Assembly (NCBI GenBank): GCA_024710705.1
Contig: JANJUF010000058.1
Location: 1-42,205 of the forward strand
Direction of reading: 5' to 3'
Length of the DNA: 42,205 nt
Source: Gemmatimonadaceae bacterium
GTDB taxonomy: Bacteria > Gemmatimonadota > Gemmatimonadetes > Gemmatimonadales > Gemmatimonadaceae
Each line of letters starts with the position of its first letter. Within the stretch, counting starts at the first letter, position 1. Below, piece by piece: positions 33,289-41,703 of the stretch. Under the pieces are notes generated by a model. It had not been told where the DNA came from. It made no database searches and saw nothing but the letters and a program-made list of their open reading frames with translations. The position numbers and the translations under genes were made by a program.

Positions 33289-34506
33289 CTACCTGCTGTT
33301 CCCGAAGTTGATCAGTGGCAGCACGCGGAACGGGGCCGGGTTGTCGCGCACGATGTTGACGGCCCCGAGCTGCACTCCGCGCAACCGTTCGGCGTAGTTC
33401 ACCAGCCCGATGCTGATGCCGTTCTGATACCCACGGATGGCGTTCACCGCCGAGAGGCTGGCTCCGGTCATCCGGCCGCCCACTTCCGTGCGGAACAGGG
33501 CAGGCGCAATCACCACGCCCTGCGTACTCTCTGCCCCGACGATGAGAGCCGATGCCAGGCCCTCGATGCGGGGGGCGCCCACCCCGAGCCCTGCAACACT
33601 GAGCCAGCGCAACGTGCGGCCGGAGCCGAGTCCGACGCCGGCTACCTGGATCCCGGTCATCGAACCGCCCGATCCCGCGCCGACGCCCGCGACGGTGATT
33701 CCGCTGATGGATCCCCCAGCACCGACTCCAACGCCGCCCACGCGGATGCCGCTCATGCTCCCGCCGGCGCCGACGCCGATCCCGCCAACCTGCACTCCGC
33801 GCACGGAGCCACCGGCCGCCGCGCCGATGCCACCGACGAGCGCTCCGCGGACGTCGCCGCCCGCTCCGGCCCCCAGTCCACCCACCATCAGGCCGCGGAC
33901 ACTCCCGCCGGCCCCGACGCCCAGACCACCTGCCATGACGCCTCGCGCGTTCCCGCCTGCGCCCGCGCCGAGGCCGCCGACCACGATGCCCCTCAGGCTT
34001 CCCCCCGATGCCGCGCCGAGGCCGCCGATCATCACGCCGCGCAGGTCTCCCCCCGCGCCGACGCCGAGCCCGCCGGCCGCAATTCCGCGCACGGCGCCGC
34101 CGGCGCCGACCCCGAGCCCGCCCACGAGCAGTCCGCGGGCACTCCCGCCAGCGCCCACTCCTGCTCCACCGATGCCGATGCCGCGGAACTCCGACTCCGC
34201 GCCCACGCCGAGGATCCCGACGCCGACGCCGACGATGTCCTCGGCCACGGTGATCGGGAGGCCGATCGCCGCGCCCTCCACCCGGCCGCCGATATAGCCG
34301 TCGTAGGGGGTCCAGACCGTGATGTTGGCGCCACGCACGAGCTCAAGCTCGCGGTCGCGGAAGTTGAGACGGATGCCGTCCACCCGCGGGTGATGCCCGA
34401 TTGAGATGATCCGGCGAACGGGAGCGCCGCCCTGGGCGTCGAGCGCCGGCGCGGCGACCGAGAGCAGGAGGGCGGCGACGGGAAGGGCGCGTGAGAATCG
34501 CGACAT
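33289..34506 (-). CDS. Exported protein with thirteen 16-residue glycine-rich repeats
   Basis: This 405-residue protein has a signal peptide (residues 1-25, ending ALDAQ) and a beta-rich N-terminal region (29-107). From residue 108 to 315 there are thirteen tandem repeats of exactly 16 residues, consensus R-G-hydrophobic-x-V-G-G-L-G-V-G-A-G-G-S-x; the R/S/T before G falls at 108, 124, 140 and so on to 300 with no indel. The tail (NGISIGLVNYAERLRGVQLGAVNI) resembles LA_2272-type surface repeats. A beta-solenoid or outer-surface role is likely but inferred. ATG 34506 gives the signal peptide. It follows the FAD-subunit gene after 101 bases. Confidence 0.85.
   Translation of the reverse strand: MSRFSRALPVAALLLSVAAPALDAQGGAPVRRIISIGHHPRVDGIRLNFRDRELELVRGANITVWTPYDGYIGGRVEGAAIGLPITVAEDIVGVGVGILGVGAESEFRGIGIGGAGVGAGGSARGLLVGGLGVGAGGAVRGIAAGGLGVGAGGDLRGVMIGGLGAASGGSLRGIVVGGLGAGAGGNARGVMAGGLGVGAGGSVRGLMVGGLGAGAGGDVRGALVGGIGAAAGGSVRGVQVGGIGVGAGGSMSGIRVGGVGVGAGGSISGITVAGVGAGSGGSMTGIQVAGVGLGSGRTLRWLSVAGLGVGAPRIEGLASALIVGAESTQGVVIAPALFRTEVGGRMTGASLSAVNAIRGYQNGISIGLVNYAERLRGVQLGAVNIVRDNPAPFRVLPLINFGNSR
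33562..34185 (-). repeat. Thirteen 48-bp coding repeats in the Gly-rich protein
   Basis: This is the DNA behind the 16-residue repeats: thirteen in-frame 48-bp units, with protein periodicity exact across all of them. The units differ at many third positions and at set amino-acid positions (for example RGLLVGG, RGIAAGG, RGVMIGG), so this is not a recent identical VNTR. Units 10-13 drift (SGIRVGG, SGITVAG, TGIQVAG, RWLSVAG) toward the C-terminal domain. Confidence 0.85.
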
Positions 34507-34607
34507 CGGAGATCCGGTGGAGGTGGCTCTGGTTCGGCCTACGAGGCGAGCGGACGGTCCGTTTCGGAGATGGGACAGCCGCTGGCCCCGAAGGGTTTGA
34601 GCCCCTC

Positions 34608-35564
34608 CTAGAGCGCTTGGATCGTCCGCTTCAGCGCGGCCTGCGCGAGCTGGACCTTGTAGCCGTTCGCGGCCAAGGGCTCCGCATCGTACATCGCCCG
34701 CTCCACCAGGGCGTCGATGCTGTCCTCGTCGAGGCCGCCGACGCTGACGTCCTCCTCCACCGAATCGGAGACCCGCCACGGGGCGAGCGCGACGCCGCCG
34801 AGCACGAGACGCACGCTGCCATCCGCGCGGCGCACACCGGCGCAGGAGACGAGGGCGAAGTCCCAGGCCGCGCGCTGCATCACCTTCTCCCAGTGCTGGG
34901 CGCCTCCGGCCGCGGCCGCTGGGAGGTGCACGGCGACAATGAGTTCTCCCGCCGCCAGTTGCGCTTCCTTGTGCGGGTCGTTGGCAGCGCCCGCGTAGAG
35001 CTCGGAGATGCTGACGCGTCGCGGGCCCGCTGCGGCGCTGGCGATCTCGACCTGCGCCTCGAGCGCCTCGAGGGCCACGGCGGGGTCCGACGGATGCACC
35101 GCGCGACAGGTGCCGGCCGCCACGATGCCGTGGTAGCGATGCTCCCCGTCCACGGCCGCGCACTGCGCGCCCCCGCGCTTGAAGCAGCCGACGTCGCGGC
35201 GGAAGTACCAACAGTGATGGCGCTGGGCGAGGTTGCCGGCGATGGTGCCGGCATTGCGCAGGGCGGGCGTGCCGACGCTGGCGCAGGCGGCGGCGAGCAC
35301 GGGAAAGTGCGCGCGGATCGCCGCGTGCGCCGCCAGCTCGGCGACGGTCACCGCGGCGCCGATCGTGCAGGATCCATCGGCGTGGCGCGTGATGTCGCGT
35401 GCGCCGGCGATGCCGCGTGCATCCACGACGCGGACGGGCGTGAGGATGCCCTCTTCGTGCAGCGGCACCAGGTCGGTGCCGCCGCCCACGGGAATGCTCC
35501 CCGGCTCGGCGAGTGCGGCGAGGGCCTTGTCGCGCGTGGTGGCGTGCAGGTAGGTGAAGCTCAC
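34608..35564 (-). CDS. FAD subunit of molybdenum hydroxylase with extra [4Fe-4S] cluster (PaoB/HcrB-like)
   Basis: This 318-residue medium subunit of a xanthine-oxidase-family enzyme shows the FAD motifs PVGGGTDL (25-32) and GTIAGNLAQ (106-114). Between them and PSDPAVAL lies an insert with C118, C127, C135 and C153. This matches the four-Cys pattern that binds a [4Fe-4S] cluster in E. coli PaoB (YagS) and 4-hydroxybenzoyl-CoA reductase. Its partners, the 2Fe-2S and Mo subunits, are at 38.5-41.3 kb on the same strand, so the enzyme's genes are split by about 3 kb. GTG 35564 is the start. It lies 10 bases after the ChaN-like gene. Confidence 0.9.
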   Translation of the reverse strand: MSFTYLHATTRDKALAALAEPGSIPVGGGTDLVPLHEEGILTPVRVVDARGIAGARDITRHADGSCTIGAAVTVAELAAHAAIRAHFPVLAAACASVGTPALRNAGTIAGNLAQRHHCWYFRRDVGCFKRGGAQCAAVDGEHRYHGIVAAGTCRAVHPSDPAVALEALEAQVEIASAAAGPRRVSISELYAGAANDPHKEAQLAAGELIVAVHLPAAAAGGAQHWEKVMQRAAWDFALVSCAGVRRADGSVRLVLGGVALAPWRVSDSVEEDVSVGGLDEDSIDALVERAMYDAEPLAANGYKVQLAQAALKRTIQAL

Positions 35565-35574
35565 GGGCCGAACA

Positions 35575-36582
35575 TTAGGGCTGGGGCGCGGTGGGCGCAG
35601 GGGCCAGCGTGAAGACGATGTAGTCACCGACGCGGCGACGGTCGCGCCCATCGGCGCGGTCGAGGTCCGCGACCGGCACGAAGCTGACGACGACGAGACG
35701 GGCGCGAGGCATCCGCCGCCGCACCCGCTCCACGGTGCCGAGGCGATAGTCGGAGTGGAAGGCGCCGTTGGCGTGCACGACCAGCGTGTTGTGCGCCGTC
35801 AGGGCACGGGCGATGGACTCGCCCATCGCCTCGTCCTTCACGCACTGCGCCTCGTAGGTGCGCCAGACCATCGTTTCGACCTGCTCGGGACTGAGTTGCA
35901 TGCCGTGGCCTGACATATCGCCCATCACGTCCTGAAAGCGTCGGAAGTACTCGTCCCGTGGGCACGCGTGCTCGGCGGCGACGAAGGGCCGGTCGCTCTC
36001 GGGTACCGAGTCGAGCGCGGCGAGTCCGCGACGGGCCACCACCGAGGCGAGACGCCGCGGCACGTTGCCGGCCACGACGGGCCAGCCGCGCGCCTTGGCG
36101 AACTCGAGCATCGGGCGATAGTCGGTCGGATAGTTGGGCCAGGGGCGGCTCGCGGTGAGGAAGCCGGCCTCGTCGAGTGAATCGGCGAGATAGGCGTCCA
36201 GCTGCGGCTGCACGTCGCGCTCGAACATCTCGAGGGCGAGCACGGCGCGGTCGTCACGGCGGCGCGCCACGCCCTCGAGGATTCCCGCCTGGAGGACGTG
36301 CGTGCCGGGGTCGTTGTGGAACTCGCCAAGGAAGGCGACGTCGGCGCGGGCGATGGCGCCGATCATTGTCTCGAGGTCGGTGAAGCGCTTGCGTTTGGTA
36401 TCGTAGACGCGGTGTGGCGTGTAGGTCGGTACGGCCACGCGCAGGAGTACCGGGGCGGCTGGCGCGGTCAGCGGCGGCGGGGCGACCGGAGGGCCCGTGA
36501 GCGAGTCTTGGGCACGGGCCGGTGCTGGGCTCACAGCAAGCAGGCTGAGCGCTGTTGCAATTCTAAAAGAAGAATATGACAT
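35575..36582 (-). CDS. ChaN-like exported protein
   Basis: This 335-residue protein has a signal peptide (residues 1-24, ending APARAQ) and a ChaN domain. IARADVAFLGEFHNDPGTH has the GE-H motif, and RAVLALEMFERDVQPQLDAYL, PVVAGNVPRRLASVVARRGL and LVVHANGAFHSDYRLGTVERV follow in order. ChaN proteins bind heme or are proposed iron-regulated lipoproteins; the fold resembles EreA/TIKI hydrolases with a His-Glu site. This one has a plain signal peptide rather than a lipobox. It is the first gene of a minus-strand run with the FAD subunit, repeat protein and propeller. Confidence 0.85.
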   Translation of the reverse strand: MSYSSFRIATALSLLAVSPAPARAQDSLTGPPVAPPPLTAPAAPVLLRVAVPTYTPHRVYDTKRKRFTDLETMIGAIARADVAFLGEFHNDPGTHVLQAGILEGVARRRDDRAVLALEMFERDVQPQLDAYLADSLDEAGFLTASRPWPNYPTDYRPMLEFAKARGWPVVAGNVPRRLASVVARRGLAALDSVPESDRPFVAAEHACPRDEYFRRFQDVMGDMSGHGMQLSPEQVETMVWRTYEAQCVKDEAMGESIARALTAHNTLVVHANGAFHSDYRLGTVERVRRRMPRARLVVVSFVPVADLDRADGRDRRRVGDYIVFTLAPAPTAPQP

Positions 36583-36676
36583 TAAACCTACTTAGGGTTG
36601 TGCAGTGGAGGTCTCAGTGCATGATGCCCGAGAAACACCGAGACGCGGTTAAGAAGATTTAATCAAACAATTATTC

Positions 36677-37555
36677 TTGTCATCATCACTGGCCGGACCA
36701 ACGCTGCGTCTGCTTGAAGAGGCCGCCGACGAGCTTGGCCGACTCGATTCGCTCGCCCAACTCGCGCCGCCTGCCTTCGCACACGCCGCTCGAGGAGCAC
36801 TGCTCGCCCAGCTGGAAGCTAGCCCCGACGCGCTGGTGGCGCTGACCGCGGCGGGGGTGGATCCGGTGCACGCGGCAGCGCTCGCGCCCTCGCTCAACGC
36901 CTGGGCGGCGGTCGTGGACGAAGAGGTGCGGCGTGTGCGAAGCGGCGTCCCGCTCGCAGCGAAGCGATTCTCTGGGGTGGGCGACATCCACGCACTCGAG
37001 GAGCTGGAACAGGCACTGCGCTCGAGTGGCGAGCTGCGCTCGGTGCTGCTGCGAGGGGTGGGCGCGGCGGCGGCGGTGGGCAGCGGTCCGCTCGCCGAGC
37101 TCGTGCCCGCCCTGCTGCTCTGCGCCACCGGACACTTCGACCGGCCGTGGATCCTTCCGTTTGCTGACGTTGAGCCGGCCTCGCGCGACGAGGGGCTCGT
37201 GGCGTGGCGAGAGGGCGACCTGAGCCCGTTGCGGGACGCCTTGCTGAGTGCCTGCTCCACCACTGCGCGTTCGCGGCGTCTCGCGATCCGCCGGCTGCTG
37301 CAAACGCTCCTGCTCGAGGACGAGTCACTCGGCACGCTTGGGCGCGCCGCCATCACCGCCCGCCGCGCGCTCGCCGTGCTGCGCGACTCGCTCGCCATCT
37401 CGATGCCCTCATTGGCCGAACGGTTGGAATGCTCGCGTCCGGCCGCCGGCGACGCGCTCGAGCGACTCGTCCACCTGAAGCTTGCGCGGGAAATCACCGG
37501 GCGCGATCGCGACCGCGTGTTCGTCCACGCGGCCACCTGGGACTCCGTGACCTGA
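36677..37555 (+). CDS. Winged-helix protein of unknown function with Fic-like C-terminus
   Basis: This 292-residue mostly helical protein has a C-terminal winged helix (ISMPSLAERLECSRPAAGDALERLVHLKLAREITGRDRDRVFVH) very like the end of many Fic-family proteins. The middle has HFDRPWILPFADVEPA and WREGDLSPLRDALL, reminiscent of Fic and DUF1612 proteins, but the HPFxxGNGR AMPylation motif is absent. The start is doubtful: TTG 36677 is the first usable codon after an in-frame stop at 36650, with only weak AAGAAG upstream. It is divergent from the ChaN-like gene over an AT-richer 94-base gap, and precedes the M23 peptidase. Confidence 0.6.
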   Translation: MSSSLAGPTLRLLEEAADELGRLDSLAQLAPPAFAHAARGALLAQLEASPDALVALTAAGVDPVHAAALAPSLNAWAAVVDEEVRRVRSGVPLAAKRFSGVGDIHALEELEQALRSSGELRSVLLRGVGAAAAVGSGPLAELVPALLLCATGHFDRPWILPFADVEPASRDEGLVAWREGDLSPLRDALLSACSTTARSRRLAIRRLLQTLLLEDESLGTLGRAAITARRALAVLRDSLAISMPSLAERLECSRPAAGDALERLVHLKLAREITGRDRDRVFVHAATWDSVT

Positions 37556-37646
37556 GACGCAGCGCGCGTCGGCAACGCGCGTGGGCAGCTCCGGCGAAGC
37601 GTCCGCGCCGCGTGACTTCGGATGCGCGGCACTCGTTTCCTCAGTA

Positions 37647-38201
37647 ATGCGCTCCCTTGCCCTCCTCGGTGCCGTGCTCGTGCTCGGCAGCGCCTGCGCC
37701 GGTGGTCCACCCGCCAGCGAAATTCCGCGTCCGATGACGGAGCGGGAGTACCTCCGCTCGCGGAAGATGATGGTCCCGGTGCACGGCGTGCGCCCGTCCC
37801 AACTGCAGGACACATACAACGCGAGGCGCAGCGGCGGCCGCACCCACAACGCGCTCGATGTGATGGTGCGCCGGGGCACCCCGGTGGTCTCGGCCGACGA
37901 TGGCGTGGTGCGCCGCATCTCCACCAACCCCCTCGGCGGGCGTACCGTGTACGTGGTGGACCACGCGCAGCGGTTTGTCCACTACTATGCACATCTGGAC
38001 GAGTACGCCCGTGGTCTGCGAGAGGGGCAAGCGGTCCGGCGGGGCGATCTCATCGGGACGGTGGGCACCACCGGCAACGCCCCGCGCAACGCCCCGCACC
38101 TGCACTATCAACTGCTCCGGTATGCCGACTCCCGAATGTGGTGGACCGGCGAGCCGGTGAACCCCCTCCCGTATCTCACGAGACGAGGCAAAAGGCGATG
38201 A
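37647..38201 (+). CDS. M23 (LytM-type) peptidase domain protein, exported
   Basis: This 184-residue protein has an N-terminal export signal ending VLGSACAGG, a near-lipobox with Cys17. The M23 domain carries zinc ligands H67 and D71 in RTHNALDVMV and H153 in PHLHYQLL, with HYYAHLDEY between. It should cut peptidoglycan peptide bridges in the periplasm or, if lipidated, act from the outer membrane. All key residues are present, so it is probably active rather than an EnvC/NlpD-like activator. It overlaps the YhbY gene by 4 bases (ATGA). ATG 37647 begins the signal peptide. Confidence 0.9.
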   Translation: MRSLALLGAVLVLGSACAGGPPASEIPRPMTEREYLRSRKMMVPVHGVRPSQLQDTYNARRSGGRTHNALDVMVRRGTPVVSADDGVVRRISTNPLGGRTVYVVDHAQRFVHYYAHLDEYARGLREGQAVRRGDLIGTVGTTGNAPRNAPHLHYQLLRYADSRMWWTGEPVNPLPYLTRRGKRR

Positions 38202-38509
38202 CGATGACGGGAAAGGAGCGGGCGGCCCTCCGCTCGGAGTGCAATCGGCTGAAGCCCACCGTGCACATCGGGCAGGAAGGCATCACCCCGACGCTGATTG
38301 ACGCCCTCAACGACGCGCTGCGCACACGCGAACTGGTGAAGGTCCAGCTCAACAAGTCGGTGGACGTCACAGCCAGGGAGGCCGCCGCCGACTTGGCCAA
38401 GCGGGTGCGCGCCGAGGTCATCCAAGTCATCGGCAAGACGGCGTCGCTCTACCGCAAGAACCCGCAGCTGAAGCGGAAGCCGGGGGCGATGCCTCCGTGG
38501 CGGGTCTAG
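38198..38509 (+). CDS. yhbY: YhbY/CRS1-YhbY (CRM) domain RNA-binding protein
   Basis: This 103-residue single CRM domain matches the family length. The order is LRSECNRLKPTVHIGQEGITPTLI, then ALRTRELVKVQLNKS, then AEVIQVIGKTASLYRKNP. The GxxG-type loop is partly changed (HIGQEG), but the C-terminal QVIGKTASLYR motif is standard. YhbY binds pre-50S ribosomal particles. It starts at ATG 38198 inside the M23 stop, so the two are coupled. It ends 4 bases before the convergent molybdenum-subunit stop. Confidence 0.92.
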   Translation: MTMTGKERAALRSECNRLKPTVHIGQEGITPTLIDALNDALRTRELVKVQLNKSVDVTAREAAADLAKRVRAEVIQVIGKTASLYRKNPQLKRKPGAMPPWRV

Positions 38510-38513
38510 GGCG

Positions 38514-40841
38514 TCAGCGCGCGAGCGCGGCCAGCACGCGCCAGGGCGTCATTGGCAGTTCGAGCACGTCCACGCCAAGCGCGTCCGCGACGGCGCCGGC
38601 AATCGCCGGCGCCGTCGGCACGATGGCCGGCTCGGCGATGCCGCGGGCCCCGACATGATTCGCCTTGGTATCGGCGCCATCGAGGAAGTGGCCGTCAATG
38701 CTCGGGATGTCCGCCATGGTCGGGATCTTGTAATCGTGCAGTCCGACATTGAGCGGCAGGCCCATGCGCGTGTCGAGCACGCGCTCCTCGAAGAGCGCAA
38801 AGCCCAGCCCCTGGATGATCCCGCCCTCGAGCTGCGATTCGGCCAACGTGGGATTCACGATCCGCCCGGCATCGTGCACGGCGACGATGCGCACCACGCG
38901 CACGACGCCGGTGGCAGTGTCCACCTCAACCTCGGCGAACTGCGCGCCGGTGGTGACGATGCCGGCGTCCTGCGGGTTCGGCCCACGCGACCCGTGCCCC
39001 TGGATCATCACGTTGCCGAGCTTGGCCGTGATCTCGCCGAACGACATCCCGCGTTCGCTACCGCGCACGGCGACGCGTCCCTCGAAGACCTCGAGTTGAT
39101 CGCTAGGTGCGCCGAGCAGCCCTGAGGCGGCCTCGACCAACGCACGCCGCGCATCCACGGCGGCCATGCGCACCGCCGGGGTGAGTGAGGCGACGGTCAT
39201 CGACCCCCAGGAGTTACCGGCGTAGGGCGTGGCTCCGGTGTCGCCGATGATGGCGCGGACTTGGTCGAGCCGGTGCCCGAGCGCTTCGGCGGCCACCTGC
39301 GCGAGGATGGTGCGCGTGCCGGTGCCGAGATCCTGCGAGCCGGCGAGCACATCAGCCGAGCCATCGGTGTTGATGCGCACGGTGGCGTAGCTGGGCGGAC
39401 CGCCGCCGGTAGACCAGATCTGCGCCGCCACGCCGACGCCGCGACGCAGGTGGGGCTTGCCGGGCACGACGCGTGGATCGGGGGCTGTGTGCGCGTCCTT
39501 CGAGCGCCGGCGAATGCGGTGCCAATCGCGCCACCCGAAGCGTTCCGCTCCCACGTCGTAGCACTCGGCGAGGCGGTTACCGGTGTAGGGGCGGCTCTTC
39601 TTCTGGTCGTGCGTGGCGGTGTTGCGGCGGCGGAGCTCGAGGGGATCGAGCCCCAATTCCTTGGCCAGCGCGTTCATCGCTGCCTCGAGCCCCACCGCGC
39701 CCTCGGCGTGTCCCGGCGCACGGAAGGCCGCCATGGCGGCGGTGTTCACGAAGGCGAAGGTCTCGTGCGTGCGCACGTTGGGGCAGGCGTAGAGCTCGTG
39801 GTAGATCTCGCCGGGTCCACCTTCCCAGCCGCCGATGCCGAGCTGGATCTCGCCGACCATCTCGATGGCGGTGAGCGTGCCGTCCTTCATCGCGCCGATG
39901 CGGATGCGCTGCACGCTCGACGGGCGATTGCCGGTGTCCACCTGCTCGCCGGCGCGATCCACGTAGCAGGCGACGGGGCGTTCGAGGCGTCTCGCGAAGA
40001 GGGCGGCGATGTAGGTGTGGGCGGCGGCGTAGTTCTTGGCGCCGAACCCACCGCCCATCGCTTCGCAGATCACGCGAACGTTGGTCAGGGGGACGTCCAG
40101 CGCCTTGGCGAGATTGTCGCGTACGCGGAAGATGCCCTGCGTGCTTTCCCAGACGGTGAGCCGGTCGCCGTCCCACTCGGCGACGGCGGCGTGCGGCTCG
40201 AGCGCGGAGTGCAGCGCGCAGGGCGTGCGCACCTCGCGCGTGATGGTGACGTCGGCGGCGGCGAAGCCGGCGATGACGTCGCCGCGCTCGGTGGTGCGGG
40301 GTTCCTTGAAGAGCAGGTTGTTGGAAAGTCCGGGGCGCACCGGCTGTGCGTTCGCCGCGGTGGCCTGCGCCACGGTGACGGCGTGCCGACCCTTCTCGAA
40401 CTCCACGGTGATGAGCCGTGCCGCGCGATCGGCGATTGCCTGGTTCTCCGCGCAAACGGCGGCCAGGGGCTGGCCGTGGTAGGTGATCTCGGCGTTGAAG
40501 AGCCGCGTGCGCGCGGGGACGTCGTCCACGAGCAGGATGTCGAGTACGCCGGGTATCGCGCGCGCGGCCTCTACGTTGATGCGCGTGACCTTGCCACGTG
40601 CGATCCGGGAGCGGACGATGGCGGCGTATGCCTGGTGCGGCCGACGGATGTCGGTGGTATAGCCCGGCCGGCCGGTGGCCTTGAGCGCCGCGTCCACACG
40701 AAGGGCCCGTGCCCCCACGTGCGTGAGCGCCGCGTCGGCGCCCCAAGGCTCGAGATCGAAGGCCGGCATCTCGACGACGCGCTGCTCCGTGCGGCCCTCG
40801 ACCTCGACGGTAGTGGTGACGAAGCGCGCTGGCTTGCTCAT
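38514..40841 (-). CDS. Molybdopterin-binding subunit of xanthine dehydrogenase/aldehyde oxidoreductase family
   Basis: This 775-residue large subunit holds the Mo cofactor. Seen in order are TGRPGYTTDIRRPHQAYAAIVRS (a/b hammerhead domain), CEAMGGGFGAKNYAAAH, TAAMAAFRAPGHAEGAVGLEAAMNALA, GSQDLGTGTRTILAQVAAE, and the catalytic Glu E737 in GARGIAEPAIVPTA. The family hydroxylates aldehydes, purines or aromatic heterocycles with water as oxygen source. The nearby PaoB-like FAD subunit suggests an aldehyde oxidoreductase-type enzyme, but the substrate is not fixed by sequence. It overlaps the 2Fe-2S subunit gene by 4 bases. Confidence 0.93.
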   Translation of the reverse strand: MSKPARFVTTTVEVEGRTEQRVVEMPAFDLEPWGADAALTHVGARALRVDAALKATGRPGYTTDIRRPHQAYAAIVRSRIARGKVTRINVEAARAIPGVLDILLVDDVPARTRLFNAEITYHGQPLAAVCAENQAIADRAARLITVEFEKGRHAVTVAQATAANAQPVRPGLSNNLLFKEPRTTERGDVIAGFAAADVTITREVRTPCALHSALEPHAAVAEWDGDRLTVWESTQGIFRVRDNLAKALDVPLTNVRVICEAMGGGFGAKNYAAAHTYIAALFARRLERPVACYVDRAGEQVDTGNRPSSVQRIRIGAMKDGTLTAIEMVGEIQLGIGGWEGGPGEIYHELYACPNVRTHETFAFVNTAAMAAFRAPGHAEGAVGLEAAMNALAKELGLDPLELRRRNTATHDQKKSRPYTGNRLAECYDVGAERFGWRDWHRIRRRSKDAHTAPDPRVVPGKPHLRRGVGVAAQIWSTGGGPPSYATVRINTDGSADVLAGSQDLGTGTRTILAQVAAEALGHRLDQVRAIIGDTGATPYAGNSWGSMTVASLTPAVRMAAVDARRALVEAASGLLGAPSDQLEVFEGRVAVRGSERGMSFGEITAKLGNVMIQGHGSRGPNPQDAGIVTTGAQFAEVEVDTATGVVRVVRIVAVHDAGRIVNPTLAESQLEGGIIQGLGFALFEERVLDTRMGLPLNVGLHDYKIPTMADIPSIDGHFLDGADTKANHVGARGIAEPAIVPTAPAIAGAVADALGVDVLELPMTPWRVLAALAR

Positions 40842-41305
40842 GCGCCGGTCTCGCGCAGCATGGCGGCGGCGCGTCGAACCGCGCGCAGGATCTTGGGATA
40901 GGTGCCGCAGCGACAGAGATTCCCGCTCATGGCGGCGACGATCTCGTCGTCGCTGGGGTCGTCATTGGCGGCGAGCAACGCGGCGGCGGCCATCAGTTGC
41001 CCCGGGGTGCAGAACCCGCACTGCGCGGCGTCCTCGAGGGCGAAGGCCTGCTGGAGGGGATGCGGCTCGGCCGCGCTCCCGAGGCCCTCGATGGTGCGGA
41101 CGTCGTGCCCATCGCAACCCTGGGCCAGGGTGAGGCAGGAATAGACCGAGACTCCGTCCAGCAATACGGTGCAGGCGCCGCAGGAGCCCCGATCGCAGAC
41201 GCGTTTGGTGCCGGTGAGGGCGAGCTCATCGCGCAGGAGGTCAAGGAGGGTGGCGTGCCCCTCCGGATCAGCGGCCACCGGCCGGCCATTCAAGGTGATC
41301 TGCAC
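40838..41305 (-). CDS. [2Fe-2S] subunit of the molybdenum hydroxylase
   Basis: This 155-residue small subunit has two Fe-S domains: the plant-ferredoxin type with C37, C42, C45 and C57, and the helical C-terminal type with C96, C99, C131 and C133 (QCGFCTPGQ and LCRCGTYPKI). It passes electrons from the Mo centre to FAD. It starts at GTG 41305 without any Tat signal, so the complex is probably cytoplasmic, unlike E. coli PaoABC whose PaoA is Tat-exported. It overlaps the large-subunit gene by 4 bases. Confidence 0.94.
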   Translation of the reverse strand: MQITLNGRPVAADPEGHATLLDLLRDELALTGTKRVCDRGSCGACTVLLDGVSVYSCLTLAQGCDGHDVRTIEGLGSAAEPHPLQQAFALEDAAQCGFCTPGQLMAAAALLAANDDPSDDEIVAAMSGNLCRCGTYPKILRAVRRAAAMLRETGA

Positions 41306-41436
41306 GTCAGGGATTTAGAGGACGGGGCACGAGCTGTCCAGCGAGCGCGTTATGTGGCGAGGCGGCCTGTTGGAGCGTCCCAGAGCTGTCTAGATTGCGT
41401 CGTGTACCGCCACAGCACTCCCCACTGAGGACCTCC

Positions 41437-41700
41437 ATGCCGTATGTGATCACTGAAGCCTGCATCAACACCAAGGACAAGTCCTGCGTGGACGTGTGCC
41501 CGGTGGATTGCATTTATGAAGGGCCGGACATGCTGTACATCCAGCCTGACGAGTGCATTGATTGCGGCGCCTGCGAGCCGGAGTGCCCAGTGACGGCGAT
41601 CTTCCCGGAGGAGGACGTGCCGGCGAACTTGAAGCAGTACGTGCAGATCAACCGGGATGCTTTCAATAAGGATCCGAAGCCGGGGCGGCCGACTCGGTAA
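41437..41700 (+). CDS. fdxA: 7Fe ferredoxin ([3Fe-4S][4Fe-4S]), FdxA-like
   Basis: This 87-residue ferredoxin has C9, C17, C21, C25, C40, C43, C46 and C50. By comparison with Azotobacter FdI, C9, C17 and C50 should hold the 3Fe cluster, and C21, C40, C43 and C46 the 4Fe cluster, with C25 free. The segments SCVDVCPVDCIYEGPDML and CIDCGACEPECPVTAI are standard. ATG 41437 follows GAGG at 41427-41430. Electron-transfer partners are unknown, but the molybdenum hydroxylase and SUF genes are nearby. It is followed by a perfect long palindrome. Confidence 0.94.
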   Translation: MPYVITEACINTKDKSCVDVCPVDCIYEGPDMLYIQPDECIDCGACEPECPVTAIFPEEDVPANLKQYVQINRDAFNKDPKPGRPTR

Positions 41701-41703
41701 GGA

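Noticed and set aside
33562-34185. CRISPR-like or VNTR array of 48-bp units
   Set aside because: There are no spacer/repeat alternation and no cas genes. The units are contiguous, in frame and diverged, so they are coding repeats.
33437-34297. Pro/Ala-rich repeat frame on the plus strand
   Set aside because: It is the exact antisense image of the Gly-rich 16-residue repeats; the minus frame has a signal peptide and a diverged but length-exact repeat.
36677-37555. Fic AMP-transferase call
   Set aside because: The catalytic HPFxxGNGR motif is absent; only the C-terminal winged helix is similar.
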